DNA of 64,000 nt from contig NC_060246.1 of the NCBI RefSeq assembly GCF_921293095.1, forward strand, positions 134,230,198 to 134,294,197. Reading direction: 5' to 3'. Of the stretch, positions 37,001 to 47,929 are shown one piece after another. The notes beneath the pieces are model-generated. The model had not been told where the DNA came from. It ran no database searches and saw only the letters and a program-made list of their open reading frames with translations. The DNA is from Ischnura elegans (taxonomy: Eukaryota; Arthropoda; Insecta; Odonata; Coenagrionidae). Numbering within the stretch: the stretch's first letter is position 1; every line of letters starts with the position of its first letter. The translations under genes were made by a program, and so were the position numbers.

Positions 37001-38015
37001 AAACTGGGAACACAGAGAAAAATCTCACTAAGCCATATAAATGCTTCATTCTGGCGCGCTATAAAATCAAAGAACTCTTCTCCTAATCCTCTTTCTTTGT
37101 CATCTAAATTCGCTTCATATACTATAGTAAAGGGAAAAACGACATGAAGATCAATCAACAAGTAAATAGAGTCATGGGAATTTACGCAACTCTTACGTAA
37201 GTGAAGTGAGGAGTAATATGATATGATCACGTTCTTCATCTTTTATGATGGCCAAGTCCTTTGCTACATGAAAGCTGGCAGATAAGGTAGGATGTGTGAG
37301 TTATAGAATCAACAGTAGGCTAAGAAGAGAGACCATTTATAAAAATAATTTAACGCAGACGACACATGAGACAATAACGCATGAGGGTGAAGATAATACC
37401 GACAAAGCAGCATATATATATTGCATCAGCACAAATGCGGAACATATAGGTGGATTTTGAGGAAGGAGAAAAAACGTGAACGGGCGCATAATCAAGGGAA
37501 AATTGAATTTTAAAACAGCAACGGGTGGCACGAGCCATTGCTTTCCATTGACACTTTGTCATCCAAGCATTTTTGTGACCAAAAGATAAATTATTTTGTC
37601 CCGTAACGCCCTATGAAAGGTTTTCAAGAGCATCAATTCTTCTCTTAATGCTAAAAAAAATATCAGGAAAGGACACCTGAAACCTTTATAGAACCTGACA
37701 ATAATTACAGGCATTTTAAACAAGTGAACAAGTTCCTGCCTCAAAGGTAACATAAATTTCCGTTTATTAAACGTAAACTAAAGTTATGGTAAGGTATGCT
37801 TTTTTTCGGAGGTCACCATTTTTTAAGTTCACAGGTGGAAATTGAAGGATGAAGAGAAACCCGGAGTCGCCATTAGCCTGCTCTTGAAAAAAGACAAAAA
37901 GGGGACCACCTCTCTTAAACGGTACAAAGTACTTCTAAAAAAATGATAATAATGGGTTTGTTCAAATGGCATAAGTTCATCACAGGTTACGAAGAACATC
38001 TTAATCTAGACTTGA
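34035..38015. other. Gene-free stretch
   Basis: Mostly AT-rich; 36150-36830 is GC-richer with opposite-strand compositional frames (154 codons minus at 36152-36616). Frames at 36916-37239 and 37337-37753 (minus) are partly hydrophobic but show no family signature. No defined repeats. Confidence 0.4.
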
Positions 38016-38018
38016 CTC

Positions 38019-38327
38019 TCGCGGCCGTATTCATAGTTGCCTTAGTAAGCTACTAACGCCAAAGCAGCGTTATAAGTAGTAGCATACTAGTAAAACGGTA
38101 TTAACAATAAGCTTAGTATGCTACTATCTTAGTAGCCGGCTCTTTGTTGCTCTCCGGCTTTGTCTAAGGGAGCTACTAAACATGACGGACCGTTGTGGAT
38201 GATTGACTCCGGTTCTATTTGTATCCTCTTACAGATGTTTTACGCATTTGTGCTAAAATGGAACACGAAAAACCATTCTTCAAGTAAGGCGGTAAGTTTC
38301 AGCGGAAATCCATGAATACGGCCGTCG
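38019..38327. mobile_element. 303-bp MITE with CGGCCGTATTCAT termini
   Basis: The element 38022-38324 begins CGGCCGTATTCAT and ends ATGAATACGGCCG, a 13-bp perfect terminal inverted repeat. TCG on each side (38019-38021, 38325-38327) is a possible 3-bp target duplication. The left third contains repeated and inverted TAGTAGCATACTA / TAGTATGCTACTA blocks. It is noncoding. A 3-bp duplication would fit PIF/Harbinger or CACTA machinery, but the superfamily is not settled. Confidence 0.65.
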
Positions 38328-38744
38328 ATGTTTAAGATTGGGCAACAAAGTGCAATTCGAAAATTTCCTCCACGCGAATCACGTATGAGCATACGGAAAT
38401 ATCTTTTTTGATACATCGACGCATGAACTTGGGCACGTGCATGACAAGCAGTGATCATTCTCGCCCATGTCTGCATCCGACCGAAAGACCTCGGACGCCG
38501 AATGAAAGATGACCACGGATGGCAGCGGGAGGGAAGAGGTGGCTTAGAGTGGGGGAGGGATTTATCTCCCATCCCCCTCCACAACTAGTCCCCATCGCAT
38601 CTTCTAAGCCAGACGTTGCTAAATGAGCGAAGATTATTCACCACTGATGGGATAAGAAACACTCGACAATGGAGGATTTGACGAAAGAACATTTGGCGTG
38701 GCAGCATTTGACGAGGAGCCAACAGAGTTATTGCCGCACGTAAA

Positions 38745-39725
38745 GTTTAAGTGCATGATTATAACTCACGTCGACTAAGACAGAAATGGAAGCCGCATCA
38801 AACAGTATTGCGAAATACTCCGCTTTCTTCAATAAAACTCTACATAAAGATGAAGTAAGTTTCATCTTAATGAAAATCTCAAATATACGGACTTTATGGA
38901 CTGAAAATAATTTTTTTTCTAATTTTTAACTTATGTTAGTATTATCTGGTAAACACCATGTAAACATCGACTTACCTTGGCGATTCTTACGTTGAAGCTT
39001 GTTGCTACTGATGGCAAATATAGAAACGGCTATTATACGAATCCCTTTTAAACGAAAACTTTACTACGACGATATTGATAAGGTGCGTCATCTTATAAAA
39101 CCCTGAAAATGAAACTCGAGAAACCTCACCGCATAAATATCCTATTTATTAACACAAGAATATATCCTTTAATCAAAGTCAAAATACTTCAAAGGAGTGA
39201 GAATTGGAATGAAAAAAATTAAAAACAAATACATTTATAACTATTGAAAATTTTGCATAAAGAATATTTGCAAATCTGCGTACTAAATACCTGAATTTCA
39301 GTTTTTTTGACATAAACGGTCATCACGAATGAAATCAGTATATTTTACGAAAAGTACGAAACAAGTAAGCAAGTAAGTAACAAGTACAACTTGAAAAAAA
39401 TTTGAAGTACTGAAGTCAAAATGCATCCGTGGAGTGAAAATCGAAATGAAAAATTACGTAAAAAACCTAGCCAATGAAAACTACTGGAAAACTTGCAAAA
39501 AAAGAAAATTTTTTACCGGAATACTATGAACACAAATTTCGATTTTGGTCGTCAGCGGACCTCACGCATAAAATCAATATATTTTAAAAACCTTGACGAA
39601 AAGTAAGAAACAAGCACTTGTTTTGAGTTCCACACTAATACCGGCACATATTTAAGTTCATGAGCATAACTCAAGATGACTGGGAAAAGGGATTGCCGTC
39701 TGACAGAGTGTTGCGAAAGCTTCAT
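38745..39725 (+). repeat. Old tandem duplication, units of about 235 bp and more
   Basis: GTCAAAATACTTC...GGAGTGAGAATTGGAATGAAAAA at 39177 recurs as GTCAAAATGCATC...GGAGTGAAAATCGAAATGAAAAA at 39415, and both halves end with TATATTTTA and GACGAAAAGTAAGAAACAAG-like text. A separate block near 38750 (TTTAAGTGCATGATTATAACTCA) matches 39652 (TTTAAGTTCATGAGCATAACTCA). The array is well diverged and noncoding. Confidence 0.6.
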
Positions 39726-39729
39726 CTAC

Positions 39730-41190
39730 CCTTCATAAAGAGGGAATCCGCAGAAGGAGCAGACACTTATTTGAAATGTGACGCCGATGCCTCGGAATTC
39801 CACCTTGGAGAAGGAGACGAACGCTATTCCTCATGTCCCTCGCGGTTCAATGCGGACTAATCAACTGATTGATAGTCGAGCACCACGGGAAAATTCTCAA
39901 CGCGTGCCGTGCACAACGAGTGGAATCCCGGGATGAATACGAAAAAGAAGTCCCAATAATTAGGGGGAGAGGCTGGCAGCTGAAGTGATTCCTGTCGTTT
40001 CAGGGAAGGTCAATGGAGTAGCAAGAGGAGAATGGCTTGAGTGAAGAACGATGGACGGAGGAAAACGTGGCATTGGCTCTCTTTCTAGCCATTGCCTTAT
40101 TTCAGAGATCGGTAACCCCTCCGAGTCGTGGGTTGCATGGGTTGCGGGTTAAAATTGGTACGGCCACTTATATTAGCGCATATGCGTGAATCGTTGCGAT
40201 AAAAATATCAAATCTATGATTTATTCTCTAAATTCAAAGAACAAGCTTACTCCCGAAAAATATCATCCTCTTGAGTGCTAAAACCAGATAGTAAGAAGGT
40301 ATACGGGCACTTAAAGCTTCAGCTGCCAGAAACCAGATGCGGTCCATGGGAGACTAATTTTTAACCGAATAGTCACGGCTCAGATGTACGGTGGAGCCTC
40401 CAGGGTATCAAAAGAAAAAATTTCGAAGTTCTCTAGAGAGGAGCTGTCCCTTCCCCCCAAACTGATTGTGCGTTATTCACAAGTTTATGACTATGTCTCT
40501 TATCTAACCGATACAAGCCTAACACTCAGTGATTGAATTATACGGCCCGAACTTGATCCAACTGATACTAATAAGAATGTATGAGTAAAATACAAAATTG
40601 ATGCCAAAACATACTTTGACGAAATACTAATTACTTATATTAAAACAACGGAGCAGTAAATTCGAATGAATTTGGCTTGAAATTAAAGTAATAATTATCA
40701 AGTACACAGAAATTATGAGAGCCCAACACAACGCCGAAAAACATCGAAGAGAAAAGTAATGAGGTCACTACTTTAGAGCTCAGAAACAACTATGGGCATG
40801 TCGATAAGTGAAATGGTTTGCGATCAATAAATCTCCCACACGATTCTTGAATATTCATTCCCTCGACAGGCCAAGGAGAGACTTTCCGTCCAAGGCAAGC
40901 AAAAAAACAAGGAATCGTCTGCGAGGGCATTGAAGCGACGGCATGTAGACATCACACAACATTGAGACGGGAACCCAAGAGGGAGGGAATTGTCGATGAG
41001 GTGAAGTGTTCCATTCAGATTAATTAGGAAATCCCCTCACGTAGACACAAACAAATCTCAAATCCGTAGAACGCAATTTCAATAGTTTATAAAAAAATCC
41101 ACAGAGGATCTCAGCTACCATCAGAATGCTGATTTAGAAGACAACGCGACGAAGCTGAGGGGAAAAGAAGAAAATGTATGCTTCTACTGA
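39730..41190. other. Gene-free stretch
   Basis: Only a 66-codon frame at 39660-39860 overlaps the start. Nothing recognisable. Confidence 0.5.
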
Positions 41191-41199
41191 GCTGCCTGC

Positions 41200-41640
41200 T
41201 CTGAATGTGACACATTCTTTTTTTCTCTTCTTTTTATTGCCTTTGAATACCAATTTTATCAATTATTTTATATCTTTTGTTTTCAAATAAATTTTATCAT
41301 TTTTGTATGTTAATTTTACAAAATTATCTCAGATGATTTAAATTTTCCAAATCATTGTTTTTTTTTATATCGTATCGAATTCAATAATTATTGTATCACA
41401 TTTTAAGCAGATCGCTTTTAAATATAAATAAGCATTACCCATTCTATATTACATGTACTACCTATTGATTTAAAATTCCAATGCATAAGGTCTCTTTTCC
41501 ATTTTCACCCAGTACCATAATTTTAAAGTTTTTAGTCATTTATTTATTTAGAAACTTATTAAATAACTTTGAGTTAAGGGGAAAAGGGGGCCGGATTGTG
41601 GCTTCACCTGGGCCTGGTTAAATAAAACCAAAGTAAGTAA
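41200..41640 (+). repeat. Probable LINE 3' UTR with AAGTAAGTAAGT tail
   Basis: A very AT-rich run ends in GGCTTCACCTGGGCCTGG, TTAAATAAAACC and AAAGTAAGTAAGTG. A GC-rich box followed by AATAAA and a simple-repeat tail is typical of the 3' ends of Jockey/CR1-type LINEs. No reverse transcriptase codons are recognisable upstream, so the assignment rests only on the tail. Confidence 0.35.
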
Positions 41641-41644
41641 GTGT

Positions 41645-42445
41645 TGAGGGATACTACCAGTAGTCCACGTATTTCACAGGAGGATTTAAAGCAATTTGGC
41701 CAGGAAGCGGAAGAATAGAAACTCATCGCAATCGTTATCGATTGGTCACTTCACTCTTGAACTTATCTGGAAGGTAACCGATGATCAACCGCACTTCAAT
41801 GCGGGGCGGATAAAAGTCAGAACCCAAACACCCTTTGACGACACCGCGAACCATAGATACGGTTCTCTGAGGGTGGTGGCGTAAGAATAGAACTGCGAGA
41901 GGGAGGAAACTTGGCAAGCCAAATTCCTCGGCCCAAAAAATTAAACAAACACTGATCAACCAATTAAAGACATAAACTTGGATATTTTTTATTTGTAAGT
42001 TAATTACAGTAGGACTTCGGAGACACAATGTGACTCAGTAAAATTAAAAAAGTGAAAAGTATCAAAATAAGACAATATACGCAAGTTCACTGCAAAAAGA
42101 ACTAGATAGATAGGTATAGGTACCATATTCATATCCTGTTCAGCTTGCTACTAATAAAATGAATCCAGAACATCAGTTTCGAATGTTTTTAGATTTCATC
42201 AATTCAAATGCTGAGGAAAGTCGCTTCATATTTTCAGCTGTACTTTTTTTACCTAATATTCATTGGATTTCGCGCATTTAAAAGAATATTAGCATAAAGC
42301 ACATTCAATTACCTGCCACGATACAATCTCAATTAATGGAAAGTCATTTGCGGTGATCCCCAAAAAGTGAAAACGTGTACCTTTAGTAGATAGAATGTCA
42401 AGTCAAGATATCCTAGTCAGGCCAAAATAGAGCTTTCAAGTGAGT
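41645..42445. other. Gene-free stretch
   Basis: Opposite-strand frames at 41696-41884 (plus) and 41735-42028 (minus) overlap and are unrecognised. The rest is AT-rich. Confidence 0.45.
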
Positions 42446-42450
42446 TTTCA

Positions 42451-42522
42451 CGGAGCGTGGTGGCCTTGTAATTAGAGCGTTGAGCTTCGAATCGAAAAGC
42501 CCCGGGTTTAAAATTAAAACTC
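42451..42522 (+). repeat. Decayed tRNA-like sequence (SINE head)
   Basis: The 71-nt span is bounded by GGAG (42452-42455) and CTCC (42519-42522), which pair like an acceptor stem. GGTGGCCTTGTAATTAGAGCG resembles a D arm/A box, and CGGGTTTAAAATT resembles a mutated B box. The CG of the T loop is lost, so a working tRNA is unlikely. Paired hairpins follow: CCTCGC-GTT-GCGAGG at 42562-42576 and CCTACCAATG-AATTGGTAGG at 42581-42600. Confidence 0.4.
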
Positions 42523-42619
42523 CAAATACGAGCTAAGTCTTAAAACTGCCACTACAAAAAACCTCGCGTTGCGAGGAGGTCCTACCAATGAATTGGTAGG
42601 AAAGGGGGCCTACCAATAT

Positions 42620-43340
42620 GCCCTGAATAAGTTAAAATCACACGCCCACGTATTAGGACGGGGAGAACTCTACTCTTGTCTATTGTAACTAACGTTAAGG
42701 TAACAGCACTAAGTGATAGCGTGAAAGACATCACAATTTTCCGGGATAAGAAAGGATATTTTCCTCAATTTTTACTCAAACAATGGGTGTTTTGGCACTC
42801 AACCAAGTTCCCATAAAAGAGGCAAGACTGATACATGCTGAGGACAATTCAAACGCAGTCACCAGCATGTCAACGATAGAAGGAATCAATAATCATTTAG
42901 ACTCAAATATAAATCAGTATTGTTTTATTTTGCGCGATATTGAAATAGGCTTTGATTCCGTATCAAAATGTGCTCGCAGCCGCATAACCTTCCATTCTAC
43001 TTCTGATAACACTCTCAGGTCACACAAAGAGCACGAAGACGATTTATAAATGAGATTCATCAAGGACTTTTCAAGCTGAAGTTAACAGATTGCTTGAACT
43101 CCAAATATCTTTGCCTCCAAACAGGTTAATACCTCATTCGAATATTGTGCAAAGAATCGCAATGTTGAAACTACTTAGATATTTTGATCGCAAAGGGAGA
43201 TTTCCTTGACTGAATGCACACTAAGGTAAACTTATTTTTCATTCACTTCTATCAGTATCACCTTCATCCAGACTTCAAGACGTAAAACCAGCCAGGCATT
43301 CTATATTTAAATTTATTACCTTATTTGATAATCAGCCATA
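42620..43340. other. Gene-free stretch
   Basis: An 88-codon frame at 42783-43049 is unrecognised and shows no domain. No clear repeat. Confidence 0.45.
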
Positions 43341-43364
43341 AAGACGTAATATTTTGTTAAATGT

Positions 43365-44180
43365 AGAAAGCAACTGGGATTTTTCAATGGAAAAAGTACC
43401 ACGGACGGTCTTTTAGGATTTTGTTCTAGATTACATGAAGGACTTAGTAATAATTTTAAAATAGCTAGTTAACTTATTGACACCACAAAACTTTTGTATA
43501 AAAATTGCACTTGTGAACTGCATAAAATATTTGGATTTATTTATTGTTGAAAATGTCAATTGGAAGCTTCACATTACTATGATAAAACAATATATGATTT
43601 CAATGTCAAAAAAATTCTTTCAATTAGGATATCTGCGTCTTTTATCCGTTGTTCGCTGAATTTATTTTGCCGCGGTACTCTCCAATCTGCAATATTGCTT
43701 CACTTTGTTGTAGCACACATTTTTCTAATATTCAGTCATCACATAATGTTCAAAAGAAAAGTGTTAGAATGGTTCTTCACAAAGGGAAATCAGAACTTAA
43801 CTTTGCCCTTTTTAAAGTGCTTATTATATTAACCTTGATACATTTATTGTTCATAGGGTACTTAAGATTTTTTATAACATAGGGGAAGATGAAATTAAGC
43901 CAAATGAATATGCAAGTAAATCAAAAGATAAATTTGGCACTAGAATACCGAAGCCAAATGAACAAAACTTAAAACATTCATACAAATGCACGTCACGGTG
44001 AGGGCGCGAAAACTATTCATGCCCTCACCCTTTGATTCAATTGTTTCCTCTGAGAGCGCTTTCCTGCGAAGTGTAAAGATGAGGCTATTTTCTACTACCA
44101 GAGTTATTGAGTTACAAGGGCATTCTTTGATTTTACAGGCATTGGTTAAGTTTATTGTTATTGTTTTGTTTAAACTTTAG
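43365..44180 (+). pseudogene. Broken non-LTR retrotransposon reverse transcriptase
   Basis: Pieces of one reverse transcriptase lie in order but in different frames. 43368 onward reads QLGFFNGKSTTDGLLGF (the Q-x-G-F-x-x-G-x-S-T-x-D-A-L-L box) and LIDTTK (usual form DxxKAFD), with a stop between. Then 43477-43659 gives IKYLDLFIVENVNWKLHI (the K-Y-L-G-x-x-I-D-x-x-L-x-W box). A frameshift leads to SNLQYC and, at about 43720-43880, NVQKKSVRMVLHKGKSE. Beyond that, FGTRIPKPNEQ and SPFDSIVSSESAFLRSVKM resemble the C-terminal tail. The catalytic FADD-type region is missing: sequence jumps from the DxxK box to the KYLG box, an internal deletion of roughly 150-200 residues. It is clearly dead. CR1/Jockey-like clade is inferred. 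Confidence 0.75.
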
Positions 44181-44455
44181 CACCAATTTTATTCATATAC
44201 CTTATAAGCTTTTTTATAATTCTATAACTACTTGGACACATTCTTTTTTTTCTGTGAGAGTAATTTGAAGTGAAAATTTTACAAACTTATTACAAATGAA
44301 GGGATTCTTTCCCGGTTATTAATTGCGTGAAGCTTTCTCGGGATTTCCACCGATCTAATTCGATGTATATTATCAATCTCCACCCTGTGTATCGCTTATT
44401 ACTTCACCCTGATGACAATGGGCGAATCGCTCATTGAAAGGGGGATACACAACGA

Positions 44456-44471
44456 TTTACACCGGTGTAAA
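44456..44471. repeat. 16-bp perfect palindrome TTTACACCGGTGTAAA
   Basis: Lies 22 bases before the Harbinger-like MITE at 44493 and shares the TTTACAC string with its tip (GTTTTACACGGGG). It may be a relic tip of a related insertion. Chance is possible. Confidence 0.3.
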
Positions 44472-44492
44472 AACCGAAAACACTTCACGCTT

Positions 44493-44736
44493 TTAAGGTC
44501 GTTTTACACGGGGCACGGAATTTCGTAGGTTTGCAGCACTGCATTAATTTATAAAATGGTGTGGAATTGTAAGAATGCATGAACGAAATTAGAACAGGGA
44601 CTATTTTGCCATCTCACGTCCACGCATTTTCGCATTGTGTTCTAGCAATTAACCGCTTTACACGACGAAATTTTGACTGCGCATTCGTACAAACATTAGA
44701 TTGTGCAAGTACGTGCCCCGTGTAAAACGGCCTTTA
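44493..44736. mobile_element. 238-bp PIF/Harbinger-like MITE
   Basis: The element 44496-44733 starts AGGTCGTTTTACACGGGG-CACG and ends CGTG-CCCCGTGTAAAACGGCCT, a 22-bp terminal inverted repeat with one mismatch. TTA flanks both ends (44493-44495 and 44734-44736), the 3-bp TTA/TAA duplication typical of PIF/Harbinger. The noncoding interior has GCATGAACGAAATTAGAAC, resembling GCATGAAACAAATTAGATC at 62190, so a related element sits at 61585-62335. Confidence 0.8.
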
Positions 44737-44739
44737 ATG

Positions 44740-45660
44740 AATTCTGCCTTCGCACTACAATGGATGGCCAACCGACAACATTATTCGGTGGACTAAATTC
44801 CTAATACAATACTGAGTAATATGTAGTATTATGTAAAACAGAGGAATGAAGTTTATATCACTGTAAAATAATAACTCATCTCAGAAGCAGACAAGGTGGA
44901 GGATTCCTTCGTGTCAGGGAAGTGCGTGCTATGGAGTGGCCTTGGGTGCGAAGAAGAGTTTAGTGGCGGTGGAGGCTGAAGGAGATGTGGGAAAAGGGGA
45001 GAGGGCACAGGAGATGCGACCACGGACGAAATGGAAGGAAATGAGGCGGAGATCTCCAGCGCATACAGATACGAGAAGCCCGGCTCAACATTAGCATTCT
45101 CGGAGGGGGATGTCGCCGAGCCGAGAAGACGACAAACTGCGCACTTCCGACGGGAAAACACGCAAAAACGCAAAAAAAAAGTCTCGTTCCTTTATGATTT
45201 CAGCCGTCAGAAAAACAAAGATAGGAAGTGGCAGCATTTCACACTACACATTTTATTTCTAATTGCACGCTACGCCGCCACTGTGTTGCTGTTGATGAGG
45301 CATATCTGTAACGAGGAGTGCTATTACAACAAGCGCGAGAACAATATGAGTGGATTTTAAAATGCTTAATATTAATGAGAGGGGGTTCGCTAACATGACC
45401 TATTGTGTTCCATCGTTGTTCTAGCATCATTTTCTTCTTCGAAAAATCACTAAATGAAGTAATTGATAAACTCTTGTACGAAAAAAATGAACATACCGGC
45501 AGCCTGAGAAATCATACTCAATTTTGTTTCCCATAGCGTTAATAGAACCGTATGAATGATAATCCCGAGCCAAAAATTAAAATTACGATGAAGACGTTCC
45601 GTTTATAATGCAAAATTACGTCTTAAAAAGCACACCGCTCATTCTAAGATTGAAACACAC
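44740..45660. other. Gene-free stretch with a GC-richer patch
   Basis: 44890-45160 is G/A-rich and gives overlapping frames on both strands (106 codons minus, 109 codons plus). Neither is recognisable. The remainder is AT-rich. Confidence 0.4.
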
Positions 45661-45670
45661 AATTTTTTAA

Positions 45671-45838
45671 TTCGAAAAAGGTGACAAAGTCTTTCCTGCG
45701 GATGTTAAGCCAACAGAGCCTCAGATCCAAATTAACGAACTGGAATCTGAGTTCAATATTTTACACAGAAGAGAAATAGAAAATTTAATAGAAAAAAGAG
45801 GCACAGATAGAGAGACGGACATTGACTGGAGGTGTTAG
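45671..45838 (+). other. Unrecognised open frame without ATG, coding-like
   Basis: Fifty-five open codons follow a stop and end at TAG 45836. The translation is markedly hydrophilic (KPTEPQIQINELESEFNI, then EIENLIEKR), like a short coiled coil, which is unusual for AT-rich junk. AG precedes GTGAC at its left edge. It could be an exon, a fragment of a mobile-element protein, or chance. No family is recognised. Confidence 0.25.
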
Positions 45839-45844
45839 CCAAAC

Positions 45845-47530
45845 CCAACCTGGATTCATAGAGGAAAGGGGAATTAATTGATTCGTAAATAACTTAGGTC
45901 GCACCCGAAGTGCTCTTCCATTAAAAGAAGGTGAAGAAATCTTTAGTCTCCCACCTTATATATCGAAACCGATACTAAAATTTTATGAGACATTTTGTAT
46001 CGATGCAATTTCTTGCTTTACTTCGTTTGTGTAAAGCTGTGCAAAATCATTTTGATCACTTTATATAACTAATAGCTTCATAGATGTTAAAATTGAATAA
46101 GCAAAAACACACGTATCCCTCTTATTCAAACTCGGCCTCGAAACTGAAAGGTTTCACCTCGGCCGCAACAAATACTCGTTTCCGCATTGAATGCTTTTTC
46201 ACGCCAACAAACAATTGGATGGCGAGAAATCGTGGCTTCATATCGCACACCTTCAGGCCTTGGGTGGGAAGGAGAGTAGAAAATGCAGTTCCAATTCGTG
46301 AATGTGTTTGGCACCCCATACAAACGACGAAAGGTAAAATTAAATGAAGAATAAGATAGAAATTCATCCGGTAAATTAGGAAAATTCATTATTTTCCTCA
46401 TATAAATTGATTGTTCTAGAATAACGGTATTTATCTATAAAAATCTGCGTCAGTACGATGAAAAATGAAAAGGGACACGCCGCATATGCTACAATATGGA
46501 ACAGAAGTAACCAGGAAGAGAACTCGGGTATATTCACGTGAAATTTCATGAAATAATTTCAGGAGAATTTTCCTGCAAAAGCGATCACATTCTTTAAAAA
46601 GATACACAATAAAGAATAATAGGTTCATAAAACCTAAAGTAAAGACACAAATTTATGGCCGATTGATGTTTATAATTATTCATTCTTGAGCAATCTTTTC
46701 ATTCTGGGGCAGGGATTCCACACACAAATTTGAAACAATAAAATAAAATCTTTTCCACCACGAGAGGAATAATTACATTGAGAATATTATATATATATTA
46801 TTGAGGGGAGTATAGATAAATACCAAAATGGTTGAAATGAATTAATCAAATCCCAGAACTACAATCTCGCAATAACTAGGAAAATATCAGCAATGAATTA
46901 AGCCATGAGCGTTCGCTTGCTCAGTCCATACTAAAATCCTGCAGCTTTTGTCGACACTTTCTCAATCTCTCCACCACTTTTTGCAAAGAATGGTTGTCAT
47001 TATTTGAAAAAAAAATTGCAACTTTTTAGCAAAGTGAAATGTTTTTTGATCAAATTCATCATCTGAATGTCCCCATTGGGGACAGTAACATTAAAAAATG
47101 GCAAAAATCACATTAAAAGGTGCATTTCAGACGTCTAAGGTGTTGGTTTACGCAATCAGTTTTCAGCCAAAATTAAATTGCATGGAAAGTTTTAAAAGCT
47201 TTGTTTTCAAATTTGACGGTGAGTGGACAAAACCTTACCCTAGCAACGCAAATTGCGTCCCTAATTTTATTTCGAAGGATTTATTGAAAAACTCGGAGCC
47301 AAAGAAATTAGCACACCCCGGACAATAATTTTCTCAACGCAATAAAAATGGTGATAAGGTTGAACGATCTTCACGGCTAACGCAGATTTTCGAACGCTAT
47401 TTCTCGATGACAACTCGACTCAAGCGTGTCCAATTAGATGAATGTCACTGTCCAGCTCCGTCAGCGAATCGACTTCCCCGCCATGCCATTAGGATTCTTA
47501 AAGTGAGCTGAGCTTTAGCTTAGCAAAGCC
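45845..47530. other. Gene-free AT-rich DNA
   Basis: Overlapping opposite-strand frames at 46084-46401 and a 76-codon frame at 47098-47328 are unrecognised. No defined repeats were found. Confidence 0.45.
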
Positions 47531-47535
47531 CTTTC

Positions 47536-47590
47536 CAGGTCTCGCGATTTATATCGCGACGTCTGACCGAGTGCTCTGACGCTACGCCAA
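47536..47590 (-). repeat. tRNA-derived SINE fragment, minus strand
   Basis: The minus strand reads GGCGTAGCGTCAGAGCACTC (an A-box-like D arm), GGTCAGACG, then TCGCGATATAAATCGCGA, which is a T-arm-like hairpin where the GGTTCGAATCC B box has been mutated. It is followed by GACCTGGAAAGGGC. The order and spacing match a tRNA head. The B box is dead, so no transcription is expected. Confidence 0.5.
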
Positions 47591-47929
47591 ATGTAAGTTT
47601 TATTCAGCGATTCTTCACGGTGCTCGCATACGCTTCCCTCCGCATTTGTCCGCACCCCCTGCAGCTCGTCATTATTCTTCAACGGCGAAACATCGAGTCA
47701 TTTGCAGAATGAAATTCCACTTCTGTACCCATTAGAATAGCGAGGGGCATTATTATAGCTAGAGAGCGGAGATCAAAGGAACACGACCTATACGCGACGC
47801 TTGCTGACGTACTCTCAAGAAATATTCGTACAGCTATGGAGAAAAACAAAGAGTATATTTATCTCCGGAATGCGGGTTGATTGCACAGCATAACACTGAG
47901 ATCAGAGGAAACAATAAAAGTGGAAAAAA

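Noticed and set aside
37337..37753. Hydrophobic minus-strand frames considered as a receptor
   Set aside because: Several short overlapping frames with no consistent continuation or signature.
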